NCBI RefSeq assembly: GCF_030817655.1
Contig: NZ_JAUSZM010000003.1
Span: forward strand, 5,146,001-5,210,000
Direction: 5' to 3'
Source: Streptomyces sp. V4I2
GTDB taxonomy: Bacteria > Actinomycetota > Actinomycetes > Streptomycetales > Streptomycetaceae
Length of the DNA: 64,000 nt
Made by a program: the position numbers and the translations under genes. Shown here piece by piece: positions 17,850 to 26,756 of this stretch (positions are counted from its first letter, which is position 1; each line of letters begins with the position of its first letter). The notes under the pieces are model-generated. The model searched no databases. It was not told the origin of the DNA and saw only the letters and a list, made by a program, of their open reading frames with translations.

Positions 17850-18923
17850 ATGGGGACGGGCAAGCGTGGCCTGATGGCGTCGGCCGTGACCGTGGTCTGC
17901 GCGGTCACCGTACTGGCGGCACCGGGTACGGCATTCGCGAACCCGACACCGACACCGAGTGGGAGCGCGTCCTCGACCGTCCTGTCCAACAAGGGCCTTG
18001 AGGCCGTACGCGCACAGCTCGACAAGCTCTACCGCGAGGCGGCCGCCGCCACGGACGCGTACAACGCGGCCGAGGAGAAGGCGAAGACACAGTCCGCGCA
18101 GATCGTCGAGCTGGCCAAGAAGATCGTCCAGGGCCAGGAGAGGCTGGGCGAGCTGAAGGAGCGGGCCGGCGCCGCGGCCCGGGCCCAGTACCGCGGCGGC
18201 GGACTGCCGGACGAGGCCCATTTGATGCTCAGCGACAACCCGCAGGAGTTCCTCGACGGCGCGGGCCGGGTCCTCCAGGGCCAGCGCGCCACCAAGGGCC
18301 TGATCGCGGAAATGACCCAGACCCAGCAGGACTTGGAGCAGTACGCGAAGGACGCCTCCGCCCAGTGGGAGAAGCTGGAGACGGGCCGCACGGCCAAGGC
18401 CGCCGCCAAGAAGAAGATCGAGAAGCGGATCGCGGCGGCCGAGGAGCTCGAGTCCCGGCTGGAGGAGGACGAGAAGAAGCGCCTCGCCGAACTGGAGAAG
18501 CAGGCCGCGCTCAAGGCGCAGACCGCCTGGCTCGACTCCGGCGTCCTCGACAAGACCGGCGGCAGCGCGACCGCACAGGGCAAGAAGGCGGTGGAGTACG
18601 CGACCGCCCAGATCGGCAAAGCGTACGAATGGGGCGCCGAGGGCCCGAAGACGTACGACTGCTCCGGCCTGACCTCACAGGCCTGGGCGAGCGCCGGCAG
18701 CGCCATTCCGCGCACCTCGCAGCAGCAGTGGCAGCAGCTCACGCGGGTCGACGTCGGGGACATGCAGCCCGGCGACCTGATCATCTACTTCGACGACGCC
18801 AGTCATGTCGCGATGTACGTGGGCGACGGCGCGATCATCCACGCCCCTCGGCCGGGGCGGACGGTGACGCTCGCGGGGGCGGGGTCGATGCCGATACTCG
18901 GGGTGGTGCGGCCGAATGCGTGA
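17850..18923 (+). CDS. Secreted NlpC/P60 peptidoglycan endopeptidase
   Basis: 357-aa RipA/Cwl-like cell-wall hydrolase. Signal peptide 1-30 (AFA-NP cleavage), a long charged coiled coil (about 45-225) and a C-terminal NlpC/P60 domain with Cys271 in YDCSGL, His319 in HVAMYVG and His331 in IIHAP as the catalytic triad. It should cleave D-glutamyl-diamino acid bonds in stem peptides. The coiled coil probably autoinhibits or recruits partners. ATG 17850 follows TTTGGGGGC. Open frame extends to 17715. Confidence 0.93.
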   Translation: MGTGKRGLMASAVTVVCAVTVLAAPGTAFANPTPTPSGSASSTVLSNKGLEAVRAQLDKLYREAAAATDAYNAAEEKAKTQSAQIVELAKKIVQGQERLGELKERAGAAARAQYRGGGLPDEAHLMLSDNPQEFLDGAGRVLQGQRATKGLIAEMTQTQQDLEQYAKDASAQWEKLETGRTAKAAAKKKIEKRIAAAEELESRLEEDEKKRLAELEKQAALKAQTAWLDSGVLDKTGGSATAQGKKAVEYATAQIGKAYEWGAEGPKTYDCSGLTSQAWASAGSAIPRTSQQQWQQLTRVDVGDMQPGDLIIYFDDASHVAMYVGDGAIIHAPRPGRTVTLAGAGSMPILGVVRPNA

Positions 18924-19204
18924 GGGTGTGCGTGGGCCGTCCCAGCAGGCGGTGACGTACGCCACGTGACCTGGCCCACGCTCAACAGCCCGCCAAACGC
19001 ACTCCGGACGTGACGTTCGTCATCCTCGGCCCGGGACCGGCCTGTCCAACTGCGGTACGGATCGCGGCATATGACAGCGGCGAGCGTCGACGCGGCGTGC
19101 CTCACACCATTCCGTTGCGGTGCCGACAACCGCTATGGTCCCCGTCGGTAGGTCGAGGTCCCTCGCCCTGCCGTGCCCTCGGGGGGAGGGAAGGAACCAA
19201 GACG

Positions 19205-20626
19205 ATGCCCGCACCCATACCGCGGCAGAGAGCGATCCCGGCCGTGGAGAGTGGTCAGGCGCAGGCCGCGTCCCCAGGCGACGGCCCCTCCAAGAAAGAG
19301 GCCCCGCGCCCAACAAGCCCGACCGGGAACACGACGGCCGGCAACCCGACGGCCGGCAACCCGACGGCCGGCGACACCGGCCGCACCGCCGCCACCCGGA
19401 CGAACAGCGTGACCGGCGCCGCGACCGACTCGCTCGGCACCGCGGGCGCCGCCGGCACCACCCTCACCCTCCTGGTGATCGAGGACGACCCCGGCGGCTC
19501 CACCGTCGTGCCCGAGCTGCTGGACGCCGCAGGCAAGCCCATCCGCGTCCGCGCGGCCCGGAACCTCACCGAGGCCGAGCGGCTGCTCACCGACGACGTC
19601 CACTGCATCCTGCTCGACCTCGCGCTGACCGCGCCCGGCCGCTCCGATGACGACGACGAGCTCGCCGTACTCAAACACGTGCTGGAGCTCGCGCCCCGGC
19701 ACGCCGTCCTGGCCCTCACCGCGTCCGGAGACGCCGAGCGCGGCGCCGAGGCGGTGCGCGTGGGCGCCCAGGACTATCTCTTCCGGGACGAGCTGGACAG
19801 CCGGCTGCTGAGCCGGGCGATCCGGTACGCGGTGGAGCGGAAGCGTTCCGACACGGCCGAGCGTCGGCTCGCCGAGGGCCGGATGCGCGCGCAGGAGAAC
19901 CGCCGCCTGGAGCGCGGGCTGCTGCCCACGCCCCTCCTCGACGGCTCCTCGCTCCGCTTCGCCGCCCGCTACCGCCCCGGCCGCTCGCGCGCGCTGCTCG
20001 GCGGTGACTTCTACGACACCGTCCGCACTCCGGACGGCACCGTCCACGCCATGATCGGCGACGTCTGCGGCCACGGCCCGGACGAGGCGGCGCTCGGCGT
20101 GGAGCTGCGCATCGCCTGGCGCGCGCTGACGCTGGCGGGCCTGTGCGGCGACGAGCTGCTCGGCACGCTCCAGCAGGTCCTGGAGCACGAGCGCGCCGAC
20201 GAGGAGATCTTCGCGACCCTGTGCACGGTCGACATAGCGCCGGACGGCCGCCGTGCGGGCCTGTGCCTCGCCGGCCATCCGTCGCCGCTGGTCGCCCGCC
20301 CGGGCCGGCCGGCCCAGCTGCTGCCGTACGACAACAACGGCCCCGCGCTCGGGCTGCTGCCGGGCGCCCGCTGGCCGCGTATGCAGGTGGAGCTGGGGGC
20401 CGAGTGGAGTCTGATGCTCTACACCGACGGCCTGATCGAGGGCCGCGTCGGCGACAGCGGCGAGCGGCTCGGCCAGGAGGGCATGGTGCGGATGGTCCGC
20501 CGCCAGCTGTCCGAGGGCCTGCGCGGCGAGCAGCTGCTGCGGGCGGCGGTCAACGAGGTCCGCGACCTCAACGGGGGCGAGCTGACGGACGACGTGGCGG
20601 TCGTACTGCTGGACCGGGTCGCCTGA
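19205..20626 (+). CDS. Receiver-PP2C (SpoIIE-type) phosphatase fusion
   Basis: 473-aa signalling protein. A disordered N-terminus (1-80) includes three NPTAG repeats. A receiver domain (about 85-205; VIEDDPGG acidic pocket, Asp in ILLDLAL, Lys position replaced near YLFRDEL) follows. After a helical linker comes a PP2C/RsbU-like phosphatase domain with metal ligands in GGDFYDTV, IGDVCGHGPDEA and the C-terminal LTDDVAVVLLD. It likely dephosphorylates an anti-sigma-factor antagonist in response to a two-component signal. ATG 19205 has GGGAGGGAAGGAACC upstream. Confidence 0.88.
   Translation: MPAPIPRQRAIPAVESGQAQAASPGDGPSKKEAPRPTSPTGNTTAGNPTAGNPTAGDTGRTAATRTNSVTGAATDSLGTAGAAGTTLTLLVIEDDPGGSTVVPELLDAAGKPIRVRAARNLTEAERLLTDDVHCILLDLALTAPGRSDDDDELAVLKHVLELAPRHAVLALTASGDAERGAEAVRVGAQDYLFRDELDSRLLSRAIRYAVERKRSDTAERRLAEGRMRAQENRRLERGLLPTPLLDGSSLRFAARYRPGRSRALLGGDFYDTVRTPDGTVHAMIGDVCGHGPDEAALGVELRIAWRALTLAGLCGDELLGTLQQVLEHERADEEIFATLCTVDIAPDGRRAGLCLAGHPSPLVARPGRPAQLLPYDNNGPALGLLPGARWPRMQVELGAEWSLMLYTDGLIEGRVGDSGERLGQEGMVRMVRRQLSEGLRGEQLLRAAVNEVRDLNGGELTDDVAVVLLDRVA
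19331..19375 (+). repeat. 3 x 15-bp in-frame tandem repeat
   Basis: Three consecutive 15-bp units (ccgacggccggcaac and variants) encode the repeated NPTAG/TTAGN linker in the disordered N-terminus of the receiver-PP2C protein. Copy number probably varies between strains. Confidence 0.85.
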
Positions 20627-20672
20627 GCACCGGGCCTCAGTACGGGTCGGCCGACCGGAGTCTGGTGGCCGG

Positions 20673-21026
20673 TCAGCGTCCGCCGTTGTACGGCCCGTAG
20701 GGTCCGTCGCTGCTGGAGCCGCCCCGGCGGCTGCGGCCGCCACCCGGGAGGCTGCGGAGCGCGGGCCGTACGTCGACCATGTACACGATGGTCGCGATGA
20801 GGCCGATGATCGGCAGGAACGACAGGATCGGGAAGAGCAGGTTCACCACGAAGGCGATGCCCAGGATGATCAGCCAGAACGGCTTGGTCTTCTTGTCGGC
20901 CGCCCGGTAGCCGTCCTCACGGCGCGTGGCGGCGTCGATCAGCGCGAAGCCGCTGAACACGATCAGGGCCATGCTCAACAGCCACATGAAGTCCGAGAAC
21001 CCCTGCATCAGCACTACGTCCACCAC
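20673..21026 (-). CDS. DUF2516 family membrane protein
   Basis: 117-aa small membrane protein. Two hydrophobic segments (about residues 10-32 and 49-83) flank a charged loop (DAATRREDGYRAADKKTKPFW) typical of DUF2516. The C-terminus is Gly/Arg/Ser-rich. GTG 21026 is used as start, and ATG 21008 is an alternative. Function unknown. Convergent with the PP2C gene. Confidence 0.88.
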   Translation of the reverse strand: MVDVVLMQGFSDFMWLLSMALIVFSGFALIDAATRREDGYRAADKKTKPFWLIILGIAFVVNLLFPILSFLPIIGLIATIVYMVDVRPALRSLPGGGRSRRGGSSSDGPYGPYNGGR

Positions 21027-21085
21027 CAGACTCGGCTCGTCCCTACCCGGTCACCGTACCCGCTCCCACAAGCCCGCTACCCGAT

Positions 21086-21122
21086 GAACGGGCCGGGCAC
21101 TCAGAGAGTGCCCGGCCCGTTC
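21086..21122. terminator. Strong hairpin terminator
   Basis: Perfect 16-bp stem (21086-21101 with 21107-21122) and 5-nt loop, located 28 nt beyond the stop of the minus-strand HbhA-like gene and upstream of the DUF2516 gene. Confidence 0.85.
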
Positions 21123-21149
21123 GGATACGCGGTGACTTCGCCGACGCGG

Positions 21150-21809
21150 TTACTTCGCGGGCGGCGTGGTCTTCTTGGCGGTGGTCTTGCGGGCGGCCGG
21201 GGCCTTCTTGGCCACGGGCTTCTTCGGCGGCGCGGGCTCGGCCTTGGCCTCGGCGGGCTTCGGCTCCTCCTTGACCTCGACCGGCTGCGACACCGGCTCG
21301 GCCTTCGGCTCGACGGCGACCGCGAGTTCCTCGATCTCCTCGGCGGCCTCGCCGCGCCAGACCTTCACGGTCTGCTCGCCGCGCTCGGCGACCTTCTCGT
21401 AGGTCTCGCGGGCCTTGACGGCGTACTCGGCGGCGACGCCGACGCTGCGCAGGGCGAAGTCCTGGGCGGTCTCGCCGAACTTCTTCAGGTCCGCGTCGAT
21501 CGTGCTGCCGAACTTCTTCAGGTCACCGTCGAGGGTGCCGATGAACTCGCCGACCTTGGCCTGGATGCTCTCCTGAGCCTCCTTGGCCTTGGCACTCGCC
21601 TCCTTGGCGCGCGCCTGGGCCTTCTCCTGGACGGCCTTCGGGTCGGTGTTGCGAACGGCCTCGATCCGCGCCGGCGCCTCGGCGCGCAGCTGCTCCACCA
21701 GGCCCGGCACCTTCTTGGCCTGCTCGAGGGCCAGGTCGGCGGTGCCGGCGGCGAAGTAGAGCGGAGTCGGGTCGCTGAGGGTCTTGCGCAGGTCGTCGGT
21801 GATGGCCAT
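21150..21809 (-). CDS. Helical Lys/Ala/Pro-rich HbhA-like protein
   Basis: 219-aa protein. Residues 1-150 are a highly charged helical domain (MAITDDLRKTLSDPTPLYFAAGTADLALEQAKKVP) resembling mycobacterial heparin-binding hemagglutinin. Residues 160-219 are Glu/Pro then Lys/Ala/Pro-rich, ending in histone-like AAKKT repeats that could bind nucleic acid or polyanions. Often annotated only as DNA-binding or hypothetical. ATG 21809 chosen by homology, although the frame extends to 22031. It lies downstream of an XRE regulator in the same direction. Confidence 0.8.
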   Translation of the reverse strand: MAITDDLRKTLSDPTPLYFAAGTADLALEQAKKVPGLVEQLRAEAPARIEAVRNTDPKAVQEKAQARAKEASAKAKEAQESIQAKVGEFIGTLDGDLKKFGSTIDADLKKFGETAQDFALRSVGVAAEYAVKARETYEKVAERGEQTVKVWRGEAAEEIEELAVAVEPKAEPVSQPVEVKEEPKPAEAKAEPAPPKKPVAKKAPAARKTTAKKTTPPAK

Positions 21810-21885
21810 GGTGATGGTCCTCCCGGATTCTCTTTCGGCTGAGGGTTTGTGGTTCGCAGTCAGGCGGCCGGTGCCCTGGTCCGGC

Positions 21886-22458
21886 TCAACTGGCCGTCTG
21901 CTGCGGGTCGGCGTCATTGCCGCCGGTCGTGCGGTTACGGCGGGCGGCGGACTTGCGCCCACCTGCCGTGCGGGTCTCTCGTACGGCGCTCTCGCCGTCC
22001 TGGGCGTCCACGGCACCGTCGCCGCGAGCATCGGTGTCGACGACGACGTCGTCCGTCGCGTCCCCGTCGCCGGCTATGTCGTCGGCTATGTCGCCGGCTA
22101 TGTCGATCCCGAACCCGTTCTCCCTGCGGAAGGACTCGTAGATCTGGAGCAGCACCTGCTTCTGCCGCTCGTTCAGCGTGGGATCGGCGAGGATGGCCGC
22201 ACTGGTCTCCACCTCGTCCCGGTCCCGCTCGGCGTCGAGGATGCCGGCCCGCACGTACAGCGTCTCGGCGGAGATCCGCAGCGCTTTGGCGACCTGCTGC
22301 AACACCTCCGCGCTCGGCTTGCGCAGCCCGCGCTCGATCTGGCTCAGATACGGATTGGACACCCCGGCGGCATCAGCGAGCTGCCTGAGCGACAGCTGCG
22401 CGGTGCGCCGCTGTTCGCGCAGGTACTCACCAAGATTGCCGACGTTGAGCGATGCCAT
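21886..22458 (-). CDS. XRE-family helix-turn-helix regulator
   Basis: 190-aa regulator. Cro/C1-type HTH at about 6-65 (LREQRRTAQLSLRQLADAAGVSNPYLSQIERG) and a helical segment to about 115. The C-terminal 75 residues are acidic then Arg-rich low complexity, with a DNA-level tandem repeat. Start at ATG 22458 has a GGTGGGGGC upstream. It probably forms a unit with the HbhA-like gene downstream. Confidence 0.88.
   Translation of the reverse strand: MASLNVGNLGEYLREQRRTAQLSLRQLADAAGVSNPYLSQIERGLRKPSAEVLQQVAKALRISAETLYVRAGILDAERDRDEVETSAAILADPTLNERQKQVLLQIYESFRRENGFGIDIAGDIADDIAGDGDATDDVVVDTDARGDGAVDAQDGESAVRETRTAGGRKSAARRNRTTGGNDADPQQTAS
22066..22101 (-). repeat. 3 x 12-bp tandem repeat in the XRE gene
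   Basis: Three 12-bp units (gtcgycggctat on the plus strand) encode the repeated IAD/GD stretch in the disordered C-terminal region of the XRE regulator. Confidence 0.8.
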
Positions 22459-22515
22459 GCCCCCACCTTGCCCCACCCCCGCTAACTATTGCAAGCACCC
22501 GCTTGCAAAAGTGTG

Positions 22516-23510
22516 TCACGCCACGGTGAGAGGACCGGTACCGGCGGCCCCCGACGCCTCCACGAGCACCTCCCCGGCCGCCGTCCGCACGTACAGCACC
22601 GACCGCCCGGCCCGCCGCCGCTCCACCAGCCCCGCCTCCAGCAGTACCCGCAGATGCCGCCCCACCGACCCCAGCCCCTGCCCGGTGACGGCGACCAGCT
22701 GGGTCGTGCTCAGGGGAGTCCCGAGCAGCGTCAGCAGTCCGGCCCGCGCGGTCCCGATGAGCGCCCCGAGCCCGGCCGGGAGGGGCCGCCGGTCGTGGTC
22801 CTCGGCGAGCACCCCGAGACACGGGTAGACGACGGCGTACCGCTCCCTTCCCTCCCAGGAAACCCACCCGTTCTTCGGCGTCACCGGCATGAACAGCAGC
22901 TCGGCCCCGGCGGCGATCTCCCGCGGCGGATAAGCGTTCAGGTTGACCTGGAACCTGCTCTCCCCGACCCACCGCGTCCCCGGCCGCAGCGAGTCCAGCA
23001 CGGCCGCCCAGCCGCCCTGGCTCACACGCGCGGCCCGCGCGACCATGTCGGCCTCCAGCACGCGCCGCCGACGCTCCCAGTACGGCCGTACGGTCTCCTC
23101 CCAGACGTACGTCAGGAGCGCGGTCGCCCGCTCGGGCAGGTCGTCCCGCTCCAGGGCGGCGGGGAGCGGGCCCCGCAGGGACACGCGGAGGTGGCCCGTG
23201 CCTCCCCCGCCCCGGCCGCCCGCACCCGGGCCACGGTCTCCTCGAAGCTCTCCCCGACGCACGAGGTGGGGCAGAAGAAGTCGGCGATCCAGGACGCGCC
23301 GAGTGCCGCCCGCACGAGCGGCGCGGCCACCGGGTCGGCCGCCAGGCGCGCGCGGTAGCCGGGCAGGTGCGCGCGCAGCCAGGCCTCCTCGCCCGGATGG
23401 GCACCGGTCCCCGCGTGCAGCAGCTTCAGGCTCGCGAAGGTCTCGGCGAACGGCGAGAGCACGAACCGGCTGCGGGCGAGGGTGTCCGTGTCGATCTGCC
23501 ACAAGCCCAT
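22516..23510 (-). pseudogene. ArsR-type winged-helix regulator (DUF5937-like), frameshifted
   Basis: The N-terminal half (MGLWQIDTDTLARSRFVLSPFAET... to FEETVARVRAAGAGEAR, from 23510 down to about 23200) and the C-terminal half (HLRVSLRGPLPAALERDDLPERA... through an ArsR HTH, LLGTPLSTTQLVAVTGQGLGSVGRHLRVLLEAGLVERRRAGRSVLYV, ending at 22516) are both intact but in different frames. Adding one G in the ggcccgt tract at about 23193-23197 joins them into one protein of about 331 aa. Either a recent inactivating deletion or a base-call error. Divergent from an MFS transporter that it would normally control. Confidence 0.8.
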
Positions 23511-23578
23511 GCGGATGACCTTTCGCATCTCGGCGAAACAGTAAACACGGCCCCCGGGCCGCTCCGAGACTTCGACCC

Positions 23579-24802
23579 ATGCGCAGCTACCGCTCCCTGT
23601 TCCGCACCCCGGAGTTCACCCCGTACCTGCTCTCCTTCGGCACGTTCGCCGCCGGTCAGACGATCGGCGGCCTGGCCCTCGCCACGCTGGTCTTCCGGGC
23701 CACCGGCTCCCCGTTCCTGTCGGCCGTGAGCATGGTCGGCCCCCAGCTGGCCCAGTTGCTGGGGGGCGCGTTCCTGCTCTCGGCCGCCGACCGCCTGCCC
23801 CCGCGCGCGATCCTCACCGCCCTCGCGCTCGCCTTCGCGGCCGGCACGGCGGTGCTGGCGCTGCCCGGCCTTCCGATCTGGGCGGTCTTCGCCGTCGTAC
23901 TCCTGCAGGGCCTGGTCGCGTCGCTGGGCGGAGGAGTGCGCGGGGGACTGCTGAACGAAATCCTGTCCAAGGACGGCTATGTCCTGGGCCGTTCGGTGTC
24001 CAACATGCTCTGGGGCCTGACGCAGATGGCCGGTTTCGCGACGGGCGGCGCACTGCTGGCGCTCCTGTCCCCGCGAACCTGCCTGCTCCTCGCGGCGGCG
24101 CTGTACCTGCTGTCGGCCCTCGTCACCCGCCTCGGCCTCACCGCCCGCCCGCCGCGCTCCTCGGGCCGCCCGTCCCTCTCGGCGACCTGGCGCACCAACT
24201 CCCTCCTGTGGTCCTCACGCCCCCGCCGCCTGACGTACCTGGGCCTGTGGGTCCCCAACGGCCTGATCGTCGGCGGCGATTCGCTCTACGTCTCCTACGC
24301 CCCCGAAGCCGCCGGCACGCTGTACGCGTTCGGGGCGCTGGGCATGTTCGTGGGCGACATGGCGGTGGGCCGCCTGGTACCGCCCGCGGTGCGGCCCCGC
24401 CTCGCGACCCCGCTGCGCCTGCTGCTGGCGGTTCCCTACCTGTTCTTCTTCCTACGGCCGGGAGTGGCGCTGTCGGCCGTGGCCATCACCGTCGCCTCCG
24501 TCGGCTTCGCCGCGAGCCTGGTCCTCCAGGAACGCCTGATGTCCCTCACCCCCGACGACCTCGCGGGCCAGGCCCTCGGCCTGCACGCGACCGGCATGGC
24601 CGCCCTGCAGGGCGTCGGCACCGCCCTCGCGGGCGCCCTGGCCCAACTGACCTCGCCGGCCACGGCGATGACGCTCATGGCCGCCGGATCGGTCACCGTG
24701 ACTCTGACCCTCGCGGCGCTGGGCAGCCACGAGGAACGACAGCCGACCGTCCCCGATGCGCGTCCGGGCGGCGTCCCGTCGGAACCCGCCGCCGCGGACT
24801 AG
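23579..24802 (+). CDS. MFS transporter
   Basis: 407-aa membrane protein with about 12 hydrophobic segments, starting MRSYRSLFRTPEFTPYLLSF, an N-terminus frequent in actinobacterial MFS exporters paired with ArsR/DUF5937 regulators. Substrate unknown. It starts 68 bp from the divergent, frameshifted regulator, so its expression may be constitutive if that regulator is truly inactive. Confidence 0.9.
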   Translation: MRSYRSLFRTPEFTPYLLSFGTFAAGQTIGGLALATLVFRATGSPFLSAVSMVGPQLAQLLGGAFLLSAADRLPPRAILTALALAFAAGTAVLALPGLPIWAVFAVVLLQGLVASLGGGVRGGLLNEILSKDGYVLGRSVSNMLWGLTQMAGFATGGALLALLSPRTCLLLAAALYLLSALVTRLGLTARPPRSSGRPSLSATWRTNSLLWSSRPRRLTYLGLWVPNGLIVGGDSLYVSYAPEAAGTLYAFGALGMFVGDMAVGRLVPPAVRPRLATPLRLLLAVPYLFFFLRPGVALSAVAITVASVGFAASLVLQERLMSLTPDDLAGQALGLHATGMAALQGVGTALAGALAQLTSPATAMTLMAAGSVTVTLTLAALGSHEERQPTVPDARPGGVPSEPAAAD

Positions 24803-24845
24803 ACCGCATGGGGTGCGGGCCGGGCGCCGCCTCCTCGTATCAGGC

Positions 24846-25161
24846 CTACCTCGCGAGTTCCGCAGGTTCGTCCAGCCGCGTCAGCTTCTGCGGGTTTCTC
24901 ATCACTTGAAGTGCTCTCCCGGCGGAAGCCGGGAGATTCCCTCCTACCTTGCGGTAGCGGGCTTGACGCGCTTCGCGCGCCTTCTCGATCCGGCCCGCGG
25001 GCGCGCCGTTGAGGCATATGGTCGCCGTCTCGAACGCGGCCACCACCTGGTTCGCGCGCGAACAGCTTCGCCACGGCCTGCTGCTCCGGCCGGCTCACCT
25101 GAACCCGCGGCCGCCGGGCCGCCACATGCTCGCGGGCCCGCCGGGTGCGCGAATGTGACAC
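24846..25161 (-). pseudogene. Remnant of an ECF41/SigJ-type sigma factor
   Basis: Two fragments of one protein in different frames. From 25161: ARxREHVAARRPRVQVSRPEQQAVAKLFAR, the segment after sigma-4 and the start of the SnoaL-like domain of ECF41 sigma factors. Then, in another frame, NQVVAAFETATICLNGAPAGRIE and, after a 78-bp foreign-looking insert, VMRNPQKLTRLDEPAELAR, the usual C-terminus of these sigma factors (YxVRNPxKLxRLD). The sigma-2/sigma-4 domains and most of the SnoaL domain are missing. Recognition is from family knowledge, not a search. Confidence 0.65.
24906..24983. mobile_element. Possible short palindromic insertion (IS200/IS605-end-like) inside the sigma-factor remnant
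   Basis: 78 bp separate GRIE from VMRNP in the ECF41 remnant and have no family counterpart. At one end lies a hairpin with a 9-bp stem (24915-24923 with 24928-24936) and a 4-nt loop, flanked by ttgaagtg and attccctcc. Single terminal hairpins of this kind resemble IS200/IS605-family right ends or derived miniature elements. This is inference, since no transposase is present. Confidence 0.3.
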
Positions 25162-25204
25162 CCACCGCCACCGCCACCGCGGACCCGCCGTCTAGGGTGC
25201 GGGA

Positions 25205-25984
25205 ATGATCTCGCAGACCTACCTCTCCGAACTGTTCTCGCTGGACGGCCGGACCGCCGTGGTGACGGGTGGCAGTTCCGGCATCGGCCGGGCCATCGCC
25301 GGGGCACTCGCGCGGGCGGGGGCGAGCGTGGTGGTCGTGGCACGCAAGGAGCCGGAACTGGCCGCCACGGTCGACGAGTTGGTGGCGGACGGCTGCCGGG
25401 CGGCCTGGGTGAGCGGCGACTTGAGCACCCGCGACGGGGTGCGTGCGGCGGCGGAGCAGGCGGCCGGGGTGTTCGGCGAGCCCGACATTCTCGTCAACAG
25501 CGCCGGGATCAACCTGCGCCCGCCGATGAGCGAGCTGGACGAGGACGTGTGGGACACCACGATGGCGGTGAACCTGGAGGCGCCCTACCTCTTGGGCCGG
25601 CGGTTCGGGCCCGGCATGGCCGAGCGCGGCTTCGGGCGGATCATCCACATCACCTCCCAGCAGGCGCACCGGGCGTTCGTCCAGAGCGGCGCCTACGGAG
25701 TCTCCAAAGGGGCGCTGGAGTCGCTGGCCCGCTCGCAGGCCGAGGCGTGGTCGCCGCACGGCGTCACCTGCAACACGCTGGTGCCCGGCTTCGTCATGAC
25801 CCCGCTCAACACGCGGCTGTCGTCCGACCCGGAGAAGGTGGCGGCGCTGGCCGCACGCACGATGGTCGGGCGCAACGGCCTGGCCGAGGACTTCGCCGGA
25901 GCGGCGGTGTTCCTGGCGGGCCCCGCCTCCGGCTACGTCACCGGGCAGGCGATCTTCGTCGACGGCGGGTTCTCGGTGCACTGA
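25205..25984 (+). CDS. Short-chain dehydrogenase/reductase
   Basis: 259-aa classical SDR with the nucleotide-binding TGGSSGIGRAI (about 19-29), NSAG (about 98-101), a Ser/Tyr/Lys catalytic set (ITSQQAH; YGVSKGA) and the C-terminal PASGYVTGQAIFVDGGFSVH. It resembles gluconate 5-dehydrogenase/3-oxoacyl reductase-type members, but the substrate cannot be decided. The next gene starts about 60 bp downstream on the same strand. Confidence 0.92.
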   Translation: MISQTYLSELFSLDGRTAVVTGGSSGIGRAIAGALARAGASVVVVARKEPELAATVDELVADGCRAAWVSGDLSTRDGVRAAAEQAAGVFGEPDILVNSAGINLRPPMSELDEDVWDTTMAVNLEAPYLLGRRFGPGMAERGFGRIIHITSQQAHRAFVQSGAYGVSKGALESLARSQAEAWSPHGVTCNTLVPGFVMTPLNTRLSSDPEKVAALAARTMVGRNGLAEDFAGAAVFLAGPASGYVTGQAIFVDGGFSVH

Positions 25985-26041
25985 GCCTTGATGCCGGACC
26001 CAGGCGCGAGGTGCGACGCCCGCGTGATGTTGGATGCCCCC

Positions 26042-26740
26042 GTGACCATTCATGACGTGGCCCGCCGCCTGCCCGGCATACGTACGCTTCGCGATCACTG
26101 CCGGTCGATGGCGATGCTGGAGGCGATCCTCAGCCCGGACTGGGACAACCGGTACTACTCGTTCGACGCGCACTGGTCCGACGGGGAGGAGGTGGCCTCG
26201 ATGCGGAACGGATCGGGCGACGAGTTCTCCGTCGTCTTCTCGGCCGCCGGGGCGTACGTCCGCGGCTTTGCGCACGAGTCGCCCATGAGTCCCTACGTCG
26301 GTGACGGGCCGTGGCCCGGCGTGCTGGACGAGGTTCCGGAGGTCTTCCGTGCGTACGTCGAGGAGGACGCGTTCTCGGACGAGGACGGGATGCCGGTCGT
26401 GACCGCTTGTGCGTGGCGGGAGGCCGGTGACGCGGCGTGGCGGGCGGGGACGATCGCGTTCCCTGACGGGGGCGGCGGCGATCCGGACGGCTCCGGGTAT
26501 CTGTTCCGGCTGCTGGTCGACCGGTCCGCGGAGGCGTTCCGGGACTTCGCCGAGGACTGCCACGAAGTCCCCGTGTCCCTCGCGGCCGTTCGGCACGTGT
26601 GGGCGCTGAAGCCGCTCACCGACGAGGTCGTGACGGCTCTGGCCCCCGGCGGCCCCGACGCCCCCGAGATGTCCCTCGACAGCCTGGCACCGGACATCGC
26701 CGGAATCGGCTACCCGACGGGCGGCGGCACCGGCAGCTGA
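26042..26740 (+). CDS. Hypothetical protein
   Basis: Acidic protein of about 232 aa with no signal peptide or membrane segment. A recognisable core (VTIHDVARRLPGIRTLRDHCRSMAMLEAILSPDWDNRYYSFDAHW) recurs in Streptomyces hypothetical proteins that I associate with no defined function. Start uncertain: GTG 26042 is where the conserved core begins, while ATG 26027 and ATG 25988 are also in frame. It may be co-transcribed with the SDR gene. Confidence 0.7.
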   Translation: MTIHDVARRLPGIRTLRDHCRSMAMLEAILSPDWDNRYYSFDAHWSDGEEVASMRNGSGDEFSVVFSAAGAYVRGFAHESPMSPYVGDGPWPGVLDEVPEVFRAYVEEDAFSDEDGMPVVTACAWREAGDAAWRAGTIAFPDGGGGDPDGSGYLFRLLVDRSAEAFRDFAEDCHEVPVSLAAVRHVWALKPLTDEVVTALAPGGPDAPEMSLDSLAPDIAGIGYPTGGGTGS

Positions 26741-26756
26741 CGTCGGCCTGGCCGCC

